From positions 11,304,261-11,368,260 of the forward strand of contig NC_133114.1 in NCBI RefSeq assembly GCF_022965805.1: DNA of 64,000 nt, given 5' to 3'. The position numbers were made by a program, and so were the translations under genes. Below, piece by piece: positions 44,110-55,413 of the stretch (position 1 is the stretch's first letter; each line of letters opens with the position of its first letter). Below the pieces are notes generated by a model. The model saw nothing but the letters and a program-made list of their open reading frames with translations, had not been told where the DNA came from and searched no databases. The stretch comes from Primulina eburnea (taxonomy: Eukaryota; Streptophyta; Magnoliopsida; Lamiales; Gesneriaceae).

Positions 44110-45489
44110 CACTATGCCAAAAATCACTTTTTACTTCAGATAATATCTGAAGTAATAGGGTACTTAAGTGCCGAAGTATATGGACGTGAAGTAATAGATG
44201 TACCTTTTACTTCACATAATACCCGAAGTTGTAGTATTGAAAATACCGAAGTCTTTTGGCCGGTTTTGGGAGGAAAACCGATCCAGAATTGGACCGGTGT
44301 CGAAGTAATAAATGTGTTTTACTTCATCGATTATAGTGAATAATGAAGTAGTATATTATATAACTTCCTCTTAATTATTATTTAGCGACGGAATTCATGT
44401 TAAAAACCGTCGCTATTGTGCGACGGAATTCATGTTACAAAACGTCGCTATATTGCGACGGAAGTCATGTTAAATACCGTCGCTAGTGTGCGACGGACTT
44501 TATATCAAAAACCGTCGCTACTTAGCGACGGGGTTCATATGTGTTCCGTCGCTAATATGTTAGGTAAAATAAAAAAAATTTAATAAATCTGTGTTATGAA
44601 TTGGTGCGGTAAAATATAAAAAATTTAATAAATCTGTGTTATGAATTGGTACAATCGTGTAAGAGATAAAAATTTTAAGTATTGTAAAGTGGTAAAATCG
44701 TGTAAGAAATAAAAATTTTAAGTGTTGTGAAATTGTAAAATCGTGTAAGTGATAAAAATTTTAAGTGTTGTGAAGTTGTAAAATTGTGTAAGTGAGAAAA
44801 AATTTTAATTGTTGTGAAGTGAAGTGGAATAAATTGGAGAGAATTTGTATGTATTTATAGAGAGTGGTGGAAGAAAATAGAGGGAAAAATAGGCGGGATT
44901 GAATTTTTTTGAAAATGGCGACGGTTTTAGTAAAAACTGTCGCAACATTTTAATCGGCGACGGTTAAAATGGAGGGTAATATATGCGGGGTGGAATTTTT
45001 TTGAAAATGGCGACGGTGTTTTTTCACCGTCGCCAAATTTTAAATCGGCGACGGTTGACTTTAACCTGTCGCTACTTTTAGCGACGGTCAAATAACAACC
45101 GTCGCTAAATATAGCGACGGTTTCTAAAAAACAGTCGCTAGTTTTAAATATGCGACGTTTTTATTTGACTGTCGCTAAAATTAGCGACGGGTTAAATTAA
45201 ACCGTCGCCGATTAAAAATTTGGCGACGGTTTAAAAAACCCGTCGCATGTATTAATCTTTTTACTTCATTAAGACGTATTTTCATTATTTTTTACTTCAT
45301 CAAAATTGATATGCCGAAGTAAAATATATAAAAAAAATACAGTGAAGCCCGTGTTTTTAAACATCCGAAGTAAAATTTATTATTTTACTTCGCTTGTGTT
45401 ATTAATGAAGTTATTGGTAATATATTACTTCCTAATTTATTTTTGCCGAAGTAACGCCTAGCGAAGTAAAATGTCATTTTTCACATAGT
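44110..45489. mobile_element. Non-autonomous CACTA (CMC/EnSpm) transposon
   Basis: 1380 bp with ends CACTATGCCAAAAATCAC and, as reverse complement of the right end, CACTATGTGAAAAATGAC. It has a 3-bp TSD (atg). There is no transposase frame. Subterminal regions (about 44130-44345 and 45265-45475) hold many copies of CCGAAGTAAAA or TTTTACTTCG in both orientations, as expected for transposase-binding subterminal repeats of this superfamily. The centre is a long GCGACGG/CCGTCGC array. It is inserted in the copia integrase gene. Confidence 0.9.
44383..45245. repeat. GCGACGG/CCGTCGC array inside the CACTA element
   Basis: Two clusters (44383-44552 and 44915-45245) of about 20 alternating GCGACGG and CCGTCGC words. 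The linkers are AATTCATGTTAAAAA-like in the first and TTTTTT- or AAATTTTAA-like in the second. The separating segment has a tandem repeat around TAAAATCGTGTAAG (44630-44800). The clusters can fold into long hairpins. Confidence 0.8.
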
Positions 45490-45733
45490 GATGAAATCTG
45501 GAGTGGGAAATTTCCCGATTATAATATGTTAAAAACTTTTGGTTGCTTAACATATGTTCGCAACAGACAAGATAAACTGGAGGCTAGGGCATTGAAGTGT
45601 TTTTTCTTTGAGATATCCAGAAGGTGTTAAATGCTATAACTTTTTCGCCTTGAGCCTAGATACAAAAAGTACTTGATCATTAGTGATGTGGTGTTTAAGG
45701 AGGATGAATGGCAATGAGGAAGGATGGAGTGAA
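45490..45733 (+). pseudogene. Copia element F, integrase C-terminal part
   Basis: Continues the copia frame after the CACTA element: EIWSGKFPDYNMLKTFGC, then LEARALKC and, near 45660-45710, LISDVVFKEDE-like sequence. It is broken by frameshifts. It is interrupted at 45733 by solo LTR C. Confidence 0.75.
45729..45733. repeat. Target-site duplication of solo LTR C (left), gtgaa
   Basis: GTGAA here and at 47525-47529. Confidence 0.9.
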
Positions 45734-45864
45734 TGTAATGCCGGAGATTTTATATCTGTTAATCTGCGATTATTGATTTATGAATTGATATGATTATGAA
45801 GGATCGCTCCGAGACTTGAATTGAGTTTTCTTGTGAGATATGAGGTGCGAGGACAGTACCCCTC

Positions 45865-46099
45865 GCGCATGTGTGTGACATGATGCGCGCACATGCGCGA
45901 AATGGGCAGAAGACCTCGCGCATATGCGCGATGTGAGTGCGCGCATATGCGGGAGTCATACGGAAAGCCAAGTACAATTCCAGATAACCTCGCGCATATG
46001 CGCGGAAGGAGGGCGCGAATATGCGCGAGCTGCCGAGAAGAGATGTGTGGAGACCAGTAGGTCTCGCGCATATGCGCCGGTTGAGGTCGCCATATGCGC
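45865..46099 (+). promoter_or_regulatory. Paired GCGCATATGCGC motif array in LTR C
   Basis: Palindromic core GCGCATATGCGC or a close variant begins at 45865, 45887, 45918, 45941, 45992, 46015, 46066 and 46088. Spacings are 22, 31, 23, 51, 23, 51 and 22 bp, so four pairs, three of them in the 72-75-bp register. The array ends 47 bp before the TATA box. Intervals between motifs are not alike, whereas the core is kept. Confidence 0.82.
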
Positions 46100-46146
46100 G
46101 AGATGTGCAGTACATAGGTGAAGCCACTTGGTCATGGCATGCAAGA

Positions 46147-46158
46147 TATATATAAAAA
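46147..46158 (+). promoter_or_regulatory. TATA box of LTR C
   Basis: TATATATAAAAA, at the position homologous to the TATA box of LTR A. Confidence 0.7.
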
Positions 46159-47524
46159 TTGTATTCAATTCCTCAAATTTTCAGAAGAAGAACGAGAAGT
46201 TCAGTGAAAAATCCTTACGCCTTTTCATATGCTAGATTTGTGATTGTGCGAAATCCGTCCGTCCGATTTTCGATCTGAGCTCAGTACCGTGTTTCTATCG
46301 ATGAGAGCTATAACAAGACGTAAGTTTTCTTATGTTTTGATATGAATTAAAATTATGATATTGCCAGAATCGGATAAGATTCATATATGATGTTCTTGAC
46401 ATGTTAGACATCGTATAATCGAAACCGAATCGAAGAACAGATACCGTATGAAATTATTATGATTTTCAGAACTGATTTTATTGAGATTTGATATCTGATT
46501 TGTGTTGTTATCGATTATGAGATGTTGGGATTGATATCTGAGTGATATTGTATTGGTGGGTATATTGAGATTGTGCAGTTATGCCGTTGAAACAAGATTT
46601 GATTTAGTTCTGATTATATCAAGTATTGATTGAGCGGTGTATTGATATTATACTCCTCGATATTGTCATTGCCAGATTGAGCATTGAAAGGCTTCGAATT
46701 CGAGACTTCGATAGAGCCAGAATTCAAATAATGAAAGGTATAAATCAATGTTAACCGGCTTAAGTCAAACTGGACTCGAGTTTCCCAAAAACCACATACT
46801 TTAGTTATTTCATTGACATTTGCAATTCTTGATATTGATATGCTTAGTCTAATGAGTTATAGCAGAGCAGGTGTCGAGTATAGGCTGATTTGTCTAGTCA
46901 TTGGCTGATTTGCCAAGTCTTCAGCTGAGTCGCCAAGACACTGGATGTTTGGCTATATCGATGTTGCTTAGGAGTTGATTCATTCCTGTCGCCAAGATTC
47001 GATATATGTGCCAATGTCCAGGAACCAGGATCCTTAGATTAGAGATGAGTTGAGTCTGAGATGACGAGTCCAGAGTTGATTTACAGTTTATATCGATTCA
47101 TGTCTTTCTGATTTGATACATGCTATTGATATCTGTTTCATGCTTTTATATTTGTTATACGATTGCATGTATTCATTTTTTATACTGGGATGTATTTCTC
47201 ACCGGAGTTATCCGGTTGTTGTCTTGTTGTATGTGTGCATGACAACAGGTGGGACAAGATCAGGGTCACGAAGAGAATGAGAGATTCAAGATTAGCGTGG
47301 AGATCCGGACTTAGAGTAGATTGATTTTCAGTACTTGATGTAGTGGCTGAACTTTAGTTTGCGATAAACATATGTTGTACAGGACTTATACTTTATGTTG
47401 ATATTCATATCAGATTAATTCCATTATGTTTCCGCATCTGTATTTTTAAAAAAAACAATTAGACCCAGATTAATTAAATGATCCTAATAATGATTAAGAA
47501 ATGAATTAGGTTCGGGTCCCCACA

Positions 47525-47870
47525 GTGAAGGACCTGAAGGAAACCTAATCTAATTCAAATAAGGAGAAAACTACATGGTGGGAAATACCACAAGCCACTG
47601 AGAGGACTGAACAAAACTTGTATCAAAGATTGAGGAACATTGTGAATCCCCTCCCCCTACTGAAAACTAGGAGGAGCAAACACAATATAATTTGGTCAAG
47701 GATGAGACCAGAAGACAAATTATACACCCTGACAGATATGGCTATGATTACATAATTTCTAGTGCTTTGGTTGTAGCGAATAACATAAAAGAACAAGGGA
47801 ACCAACAACTTATTAGCCTAATTTTGGGCCTACGATTGTCATTTCATCTCAAAATACCAGGATTCACAAA
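47525..47870 (+). pseudogene. Copia element F, segment between integrase and RT
   Basis: Begins with the GTGAA duplication and contains RRQIIHPDRYGYDYIISSAL (47709-47768), the stretch that precedes RT in copia polyproteins. It is cut at 47870 by element E, so RT and the rest of F must lie beyond the right edge of the window. Confidence 0.7.
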
Positions 47871-47979
47871 TGTCGGAAATCTTTACTGATACCCCGGGGT
47901 GTCCCGGGTCGTGGATGGTTCCCGGGACATCCCGGGCCAGGGAGCCTGTACATGGCGGGTGCCCGGGTCAGAAGGATAG
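47871..47979 (+). repeat. 5' LTR of element E, part 1, CCCGGG-rich
   Basis: Starts TGTCGGAAAT. CCCGGG occurs at 47893, 47903, 47921, 47931 and 47962. The sequence is interrupted by element D and resumes at 57838. The left 5 bp (acaaa) would be the target duplication of E, to be checked beyond the window. Confidence 0.75.
47975..47979. repeat. Target-site duplication of element D (left), gatag
   Basis: GATAG here and at 57833-57837. Confidence 0.9.
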
Positions 47980-50522
47980 TGTAACGTACCGTACTTTTGC
48001 TACTTAAAATTTGCGAAAAAATTTAAAATTTTCTTAAATAAAACGTGAACCTTCAAAATTGATTAAAAGAGTTAAACTGTACATCTCACAAGTTATTGCA
48101 ACAAAAGTTGAAAGTTAAAGTTTGAAAAAGTATTCAATTTTTGCATAAAACGTAAAACATGACGGTCCTCAGGTTAGTCTCCCGCTCAGTCCAAGCCTGC
48201 TCCTTGGTCCCCACCTCCAGCCTCCCCATAAACATCCTCACCTGCATCGATCAAGTCTAGTGAGTCTAAAGACTCAACACAGATAAACTGGAAGTAACGA
48301 GTAGTACATAATAAAATCACATACAACTTTAAAATAGGGCGTACATACTTAAATCTTGAACTTGCGTAATAAAACTTGAACATACGTACATACATACTTA
48401 GACGTGCCATCAACATAAACTTTTCTTAAACATGCTTGCATACTTGAACATACATAACTTCATCATTTTGCGTAGAGGATGTTTTAAAGCAAGTGACCCA
48501 TAACATATTTCTCCTGATCAAACTAAACCACAATATTGGGCTGACAGTGACGTATCCATTGCCACATACATGAGATCCCCGTTCATAATTTAACAGGCGG
48601 ATCGGTCCCCGTTCATAATTTAACGCTTTCCAATCCTGATCTAAACCCGTTCATAATTTAACAGGGTGGAGAGGTCCTCGTCCACGTTCACCGACTTCCA
48701 AACCCATTCATAATTTGGTCACAAGACATTTAGCATACCTCAAAAACTTGAAATATTTTCTTTTGCACGTCAACAAACTTACTTGGCGTTGAGGGATTCG
48801 TTGGATCTCACTTGGGGCCGCTACTGCAGATACTAACATGAATTTTAAATACTTAACTTGCATGTCTTAGACGTAGGTACTCGAGCTCACCACCAAAGTG
48901 TATAAATAGCTTATGACATTCTAGTTCGCTTTGGACTTGACCTCGTTTAATCATCGTACTAAACCATGACATAAAACCACAAAACAAATCCTATATTTTT
49001 ACATAAATAAATTTTAACTATTGTGCTAAACCATGATATAGAACCCCGAAGCAAATCCTAAAAAAATAAAAAATATTAATTCTTTTTAAAAGAGGGTGCG
49101 TGTACGGGTTCGGGTAGGCACTAGAATTTCGTATTTTTGAAGCAAAACGGACACGGACTCCGTGTAGGGGTCCGGATAGGCACTGGACTTGCAAACTCAC
49201 GAAAATTCACTAACTTATTCATTCACCCTTTCAATCCAAGCCTAAAGATCATGACCTAACACCTCAAGACTCATCCTAGGATGTTATTACATTGATTCAA
49301 ACCCATACAAACACCCCGAACGTTCCCAAACATCGACAAGTAACTTCAATACAACAATAACCCGTAATTCGACATCGTTTCGCTTCCTACGACTTCTATT
49401 ACATCCCAAGTCAATCCCGACCCAAATGAACCACGAAAAAACACATAAAAACATCCCATAACATATGTAATTGCAGTAGCACAAGCCCGGCGATGCCCAA
49501 CGAAGCCTGCAACATGTAACTTCAAGAACATATCACTAACATAATTTTCAAGAAACGCAGTTTGAGCAGTCCCACGAAAACGGTCATAACTCACTCAATA
49601 TTTATCCAAATATTTCGAATTTTATATCAAATCGAAAGTATCAAAAACTACAATTGTCACGTTGGACGTTTTCTCGGATTCACGACCAAAAAATTGCAGT
49701 ATTTGAAAAGACAGTAAAAACGGGTTTTCAGATCTAAAAATTTTCTCAAAACTGATCCAAACATTTTCTGCTCAAACGACGAACGTCATACATAAAATTT
49801 TATGCATAAATATAACATGACACATAATATGACGAGATCGATGCAGAAATAACAGAATAAACGTGCCTTTGATATTTAAAATACCGTAACGACGATACCG
49901 AAGCGGAGATGGCGCGAGGATTGATTCGGCATCTTTGAAGAAAACACACGAAAGTTTGCTGGACAATGGAGAGGGAAGGTGCAGCTGCAAGGGTTCTTAG
50001 AAACCTAGGTTTTTGCTCTCTCAAAAATAAAAATCTGAATGTGTGTGTTTTTGTGTGTGTAAAAACGTGTAAGTTTGTGTGAGTGTGTGTAATGTGTGTA
50101 AGTGAGTAATTAGGGAAAATTTTGCTTAATTAAATAATTAATCAAGCTATTTAAAAATGCTAACTCCATTCACAAGTCAATAAAATAGTAATTCACTACA
50201 CACTCTTAAAAAAATCCCTTAATTAAAATAACACATACACAAAATGCAAACTTTAAAAGTTTCAACTCTTCACCCCAACCTCAACTCAAAAATAAAATAC
50301 CACGTTAAAATTGCCAAAATCGTCACCGGTCTTTTCCTCGATCCCGCTTCGGATAATCGCCTGACACATGACACTTGAAAAACATTTTAACGTGTATCAC
50401 ATAAACATTGAAATAATGCAATTTATACAAATCATGCATCACTAAATCATTTTAAACTTTAATAAAATATTTAACAATTAATAAATGGATGGGTTATACG
50501 TGTACTGAATTTGGGCTCTACA
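47980..50522 (-). repeat. Left (3') LTR of element D
   Basis: 2543 bp, TGTAACGTACC to GGCTCTACA. It retains a segment (about 49067-49256) missing in the other LTR, with two related GC-rich blocks, CGTGTACGGGTTCGGGTAGG (49099) and CGTGTAGGGGTCCGGATAGG (49161). It also contains three to four copies of CGTTCATAATTTAAC near 48580-48720 and a GT-rich microsatellite near 50040-50100. Confidence 0.9.
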
Positions 50523-50535
50523 GTTCTTCCCCCAC
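50523..50535 (-). other. Polypurine tract, element D
   Basis: The - strand GTGGGGGAAGAAC lies before the 3' LTR start TGTAGAGCCC. Confidence 0.85.
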
Positions 50536-50556
50536 TTATAAAATTTCGTCTCGAAA

Positions 50557-51543
50557 TTAAATTTTACCGAAGAACTCCGGGTAGTGAATCCTCATATCTG
50601 CTTCTGCTTCCCAAGTGGCTTCCTCCACTGATTGATTTAGCCAACAGACCTTGAACAACTTGGTCACTTTGTTTCGCAGCCTCCGCTCCTGTCTGTCTAG
50701 GATTTGGACAGGTATTTCCTCATAAGACAGGTCTGGAGCCAACTGCAACGGCTCGTAGCTCAGAACATGCGAAGGATTAGCTAGGTACTTCCTCAGCATT
50801 AAGACTTGGAACACATTATGTACCTCGGCCAGATTCGGCGGAAGGACAACACGATAGGCTAGTGTCCCTACTCTGTCAAGAATCTCAAACGGTCCAATAA
50901 ACCTCGGACTCAGCTTTCCTCTCTTCCCGAATCTTATAACACCCTTCATGGGTGCTATCTTCACGAAAACGTGGTAACCTACGGCAAACTTTATATCTCT
51001 TCTTCTCTTATCAGCATAGCTCTTTTGGCGACTCTGGGCGGTCTTCATTCTGTCTCGAATCTTGACCACCACATCTGCAGTCTGCTGAACTATCTCCGGA
51101 CCAAGATCTGCACTATCACCAACTTCATCCCGATGAACTGGTGATCTGCACTTCCTTCTATACAACGCCTCGTAGGGATCCATACCTGTAGATGCTTGGA
51201 AACTGTTGTTGTAGGTAAACTCCACTAGAGGTATCTTCGACTCCCAAGTCCCCTCGAAATCGATCATACAGGCTCTCAACAAATCCTCCAAAATCTGGAT
51301 CACTCGCTCAGACTGGCCATCTGTCTGTAGGTGAAAAGCTGTACTGAAAAGCAACTTCGTCCCCATGGCTACATGCAAACTCTTCCAAAAAGACGATGTG
51401 AACCTCGGGTCCTTATCGGACACAATAGAAACTGGGATCCCGTGCAATCGAACAATATCCCTGATATAAAGCTCCGCATACTGCATCATGGAGAAAGTCG
51501 TCTTTACTTGCAAGAAGTGCGCTGACTTAGTGAGTCGATCCAC
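50557..51543 (-). pseudogene. Integrase core and chromodomain of element D
   Basis: About 328 codons. Core: [23 protein letters not shown] and TDGQSERVIQILEDLL. C-terminal: GPFEILDRVGTLAYR. Chromodomain tail ends TWEAEADMRIHYPEFFGKI. It is separated from the zinc domain by a frameshift and stop near 51545-51570. The chromodomain is intact in sequence. Confidence 0.87.
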
Positions 51544-51567
51544 TATAACCCAAATGAAATTCGATTG

Positions 51568-52056
51568 TCAGACTGACTTTGGCAAACCAACCACAAAGTC
51601 CATTGTAATATTCTCCCATTTCCACTCTGGGATGGGGAGTGGCTTAACCAATCCTGCTGGCCTCTGATGCTCTGCCTTCACCTGGTGACAAGTGAGGCAT
51701 TCAGACACAAATCTGCGGATGTCTCTCTTCATTCCTGGCCACCAATACATAATCTGTAGGTCTTTGTACATCTGGGTACTTCCTGGGTGAATAGAATACG
51801 GAGATGCGTGTGCCTCTGTCAGAATATCCTCTCTGATCGAATCAACATTAGGCACCCACATTCTACCTCTGTATCTCACAATACCATCTGACACTGCGTA
51901 GAGTACACTGCCCTTGGCTTCATCCTTCAGCCTCCACTTCTGCAACTGCTTGTCTGAAGGCTGGCCCGCACGAATACGGTCTAGCAAGGAAGACTGGACT
52001 GTCAGATTAGACATCCTTGGAGTTCTGCCCTTGCGATAAACTTCTAAATCAAACAT
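51568..52056 (-). pseudogene. Integrase zinc domain, element D
   Basis: 162 codons with IHPGSTQMYKDL, then CLTCHQVKAEHQRPAG and the start of the core, ITMDFVVGLPKSV. Preceded by the RNase H end in another frame. Confidence 0.83.
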
Positions 52057-52835
52057 CTGAACTCAGACTGAAGAGGTCTATGTGCTGACAACTGTGCTAC
52101 AACTGCCACTTTTCTGCTCAAGGCGTTTGCGACGACATTAGCCTTTCCTGGATGGTAGCTAAACTTGCAGTCGTAGTCTTTCACCAACTCTAACCACCGT
52201 CTCTGTCTCATGTTCAGTTCCTTCTACGTGAAGAAATACTTTAGACTCTTGTGATCGGTAAATATCTGGCATTTCTAGCCATACAAGTAGTGTCTCCAAA
52301 TCTTCAATGCGAAGACAACGGCGGCTAATTCTAAATAATGGGTCGGGTAGTTCTTCTCGTGCACCTTCAACTGTCTGGAAGCATAAGCTATAACCCGACC
52401 CTGTTGCATCAACACTGCGCCTAACCCGAGCTTAGATGCATCGGTGTATAACACAAAATCTCCTTGCCCTGATGGCTTGGCTAACATCGGCGCTGAAATA
52501 AGAGCTTGTTTCAAAGTATCGAAGCCCTTCTGGCACTCGTCACTCCACACAAACTTAGCATTCTTCTTGGTCAGTGAAGTGAGTGGCACGGCTATCGACG
52601 AAAATCCCTGAATAAACTTACGGTAGTAACCGGCTAAGCCCAGAAAACTACGGATCTCTGAGGCATTCTTCGGTTCAACCCAATCTCTAACCACTGCCAC
52701 CTTGGTTGGATCCACTTCAATCCTACTGCTAGATATAATATGACCCAAAAATGCTACCTTCTCCAACCAAAACTCGCACTTACTGAATTTCGCAAATAAC
52801 TTGCGACTCTGCAAGGTCTGCAAATCTGTCTTCAA
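52057..52835 (-). pseudogene. RNase H of element D
   Basis: YTDASKLGLGAVLMQ, then [12 protein letters not shown] and, after stops near 52275 and 52225, DHKSLKYF and LSRK-type sequence. The RT connection [13 protein letters not shown] is at its start. It is separated from RT by TAG near 52864-52866. Confidence 0.83.
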
Positions 52836-52865
52836 GTGTTGACTGTGCTCCTCACGGCCCTTCGA

Positions 52866-53501
52866 CTAAATAAGAATGTCATCAATAAATACTATGACGC
52901 ATTGGTCTAGGTAGGGCTGGAATACTCGATTCGTCAAGTCCATGAAAATAGCTGGAGCGTTTGTCAGTCCGAATGGCATCACTAAGAACTCGTAATGCCT
53001 ATATCTGGTTCTGAAGGCTGTCTTGTGTTTATCTGCACCTTTCACCTTCAGTTGGTGATACTCTGATCGAAGATCTATCTTAGAGAACACCGTGGCTCCC
53101 TGCAGCTGATCAAACAAGTCTTCGATCCTAGGAAGGGGGTACTTGTTCTTTATCGTCACCTTGTTCAAATCTCGGTAATCGATGCACACTCTCATACTAC
53201 CATCCATCTTCTTTACAAAAAGTACTGGTGCGCCCCACGGTGGGAAACTAGGGCGAATGAATTCCTTGTCTAGAAGCTCCTGAATCTGCTGTTTGAGCTC
53301 TAGCATCTCAGCTGGAGCTAATCGGTACGGTGCCTTAGAGATTGGCACAGTGCCTGGCATAAGATCGATTGCAAACTCCACCTCTCTCTCTGGTGTAAGA
53401 CCCTTGACGTTGTCAGGAAAGACGTCTGGGAAGTCTCTGACTACTGGCACCTCTGATAGTGATGGAGTCGGTACGTCAGGTGTTGAAATGATGCTGGCCA
53501 A
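52866..53501 (-). pseudogene. Reverse transcriptase of element D
   Basis: 211 codons: [24 protein letters not shown] (Gly replaced by Glu) and FIDDILI at the active site. The next codon is TAG, where the A and B elements have Tyr (FIDDIL[IV]YS). Preceded by the protease-RT linker [18 protein letters not shown]. Confidence 0.85.
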
Positions 53502-53569
53502 GAAAGCCTGACACCCCTTGGAAATGAGTCTCCGCGCCTACATACAAGAAATCATGCGAGGAAAACTCC

Positions 53570-53899
53570 TTATCTAGTTGGCTCGAAGAGAAACTGCTCC
53601 ATACTCAAAGGTCTTACTAACACTGATCTCTTCTGGAAGTCAATAAGGACTCTGTTCTTTGTTAGCCATTCCATTCCCAAAATAATGTCGAATTCTGGCA
53701 TCGGAAAGACGATCAAGTCGGCATACACTAGGTGGCCGTGCAATTCCAGATCAATGTCTCTGACCACGCTAGTAGCTGATAGTTCTTCCCTTGATGGGAC
53801 TGTTATTGAATAATTCACATCGAGTCCTATGGTTTTGTTATCCAAGTGACTAGCAAATGTTTCTGAAATAAAAGAATGGGTGGCTCCTGAATCTATCAA
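53570..53899 (-). pseudogene. Aspartic protease of element D
   Basis: 109 codons with MIDSGATHSFIS at the active site and FDIILGMEWLTKNRV. It ends at a stop near 53570 and resumes in another frame toward RT. Confidence 0.83.
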
Positions 53900-53959
53900 G
53901 GCCTGAGTAGCTATTCTCTTAATGAAAATATTTCCTTAGAGACGTTAGCACAACACAAA

Positions 53960-55179
53960 CTTATATCCCAAATTACTAACATTTAATCCCAAGCATTGTA
54001 AAAATTAATATCCCAAGTCACTCAAAAATATTACTAGCACACTAATAATTCCAAATAAAATTCCACATGCAAGGCAAAATTATATAGAGTTTAGGTAGAA
54101 AAGTTTACCGGTCAGTAGTGTAGTGTCTGGGTTCGCCTCCTAAGCATGCATGGCGAATACCCTCCCTTGGGTCGGCTGTACCCACTGCTGGCAGTCCTTA
54201 AGCACGTGGTAACTGGCTCCACATTTAAAACATTTCCCGGATCCCCATAAGCATTGTCCGGGATGCTGGCGATTGCATTTTTGATACACTGGAAAGTTCC
54301 CGGGCTTCTGAGGTGCCGCCTGCTACTGAATTGGACCCTTGCCTCTTGGCGGTCTCTGGTAAGGCTTCTTCCCTGGCGGCCCCTGAAACGGCCTCTTAAA
54401 CTGAGGTCTCTGATGCTGCTGCTGCTAGTGTTGCAGTGGTGCCTGATAGGGCCTCTTGCCCTGCCTGTCCATCTCGATATCCCTCAGATCCTGCTCTGTT
54501 GCCAATGCTCTAGATACAACGACACATAGCTAGTAGGAGCAGCTACTCTCACATCACGACGCAGGATCGGCCGCAATCCATCCATGAAATGCACCAGCTT
54601 ACTCTGGGCATCGTTAGCTATCAGGGGTACGAAATGACACCCCCTCTCAAACTTCCTCAAAAAGTCTGCCACGTTGCTGTCTCCCTGCCGCAACGTCATA
54701 AACTCCCTGGTTAGGCGAGAGCGTAGTTCCTCAGAGAAGTACTTGGAGTAAAAGACCTCCTTGAAACCATTCCAAGGCAACACCTGTAAGTTGACTGCCA
54801 CAGACGCAATCTCCCACCATAACTTGGCATCCCCTGACAGCAGGAACGTGGCACACCCGACCCTATCTGCATCGATCAGTTCCATGAAATCAAAAATTAC
54901 CTCGATGGACTTAATCCATCCCTCAGCTAACATCGGGTCAGTGGTACCCGAAAACTCCTTAGGATTCATCCTCCTAAACCTCTCATACACCGCCTCGGGT
55001 CGGGGCCTCGCCCCTGCAACAACTGCAGCCTGGTTCCCCGCAAACTGTGCGAAGAACTGAGTCATGCCTGCAAGCATCTGTGTCTGCATTTCTGGAGGTG
55101 GAGGAGCGTCTCTTCTCTCCTCTCGAGGCTCCCTGTCCTCATCTCTTGCTTCACGGTCGATCATAAGTCTAGGAGGCAT
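53960..55179 (-). pseudogene. Gag of element D with zinc knuckle region
   Basis: The chosen start is MPPRLMIDRE at 55179 because it matches the MPP start of A and B; an open frame extends further upstream. The capsid domain spans 55000-54520 (RFRRMNPKEFSGTTDP, then LLSGDAKLWWE). After a frameshift near 54500 the basic Gln-rich linker and the knuckle CFKCGASYHVLKDC (CX2CX4HX4C, near 54190-54235) follow, preceded by a degenerate CNRQHPGQC. Confidence 0.8.
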
Positions 55180-55399
55180 ACTGTTCCAAAATTTACCAAA
55201 CACGTAAACCCCACATGCATGAACATGATATAGAAAACATAAGATGCATGTACTTTGAACTAAAAATGTGAACATGTTGAAATCATGAATCAAGGCTTAC
55301 TACATAACATAATTCAAAACTTTAAAACTTACAGACTTGAGGTGTGACTTCGGGAGCTTCTTGTGACTGACGGTAGGAATAACCCTTTACAAGAACACG

Positions 55400-55411
55400 G
55401 CTCTGATACCA
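55400..55411 (-). other. Primer-binding site, element D
   Basis: The + strand GCTCTGATACCA is the tRNA-Met PBS complement, 2 bp from the LTR. Confidence 0.9.
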
Positions 55412-55413
55412 AC

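Larger units (their letters stand above)
45734..47524 (+). repeat. Solo LTR C, relative of LTR A
   Basis: 1791 bp from TGTAATGCCG to GGGTCCCCACA with a perfect 5-bp TSD. It has no PBS or internal sequence, so it is a solo LTR left by LTR-LTR recombination. The skeleton is homologous to LTR A: GAAGCCA...GCATGCAAGATATATA before the start site, ACAACAGGTGGGACAAGATC and TTAGCGTGGAGATC near the 3' end, and the same termini. The promoter motifs, however, are a different sequence. Confidence 0.93.

Noticed and set aside
45924..46121. Arg/Cys-rich open frames over the GCGCATATGCGC array
   Set aside because: Produced by translating the repeated palindrome; no gene evidence.
49099..49180. Element D GC-rich pair as a further member of the 22-23-bp array class
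   Set aside because: The two blocks are 62 bp apart and only one is palindromic, so the spacing rule is not met.
50041..50105. GT-rich stretch in LTR D as a regulatory element
   Set aside because: A plain microsatellite, also present in shorter form at 57301-57350; no further structure.
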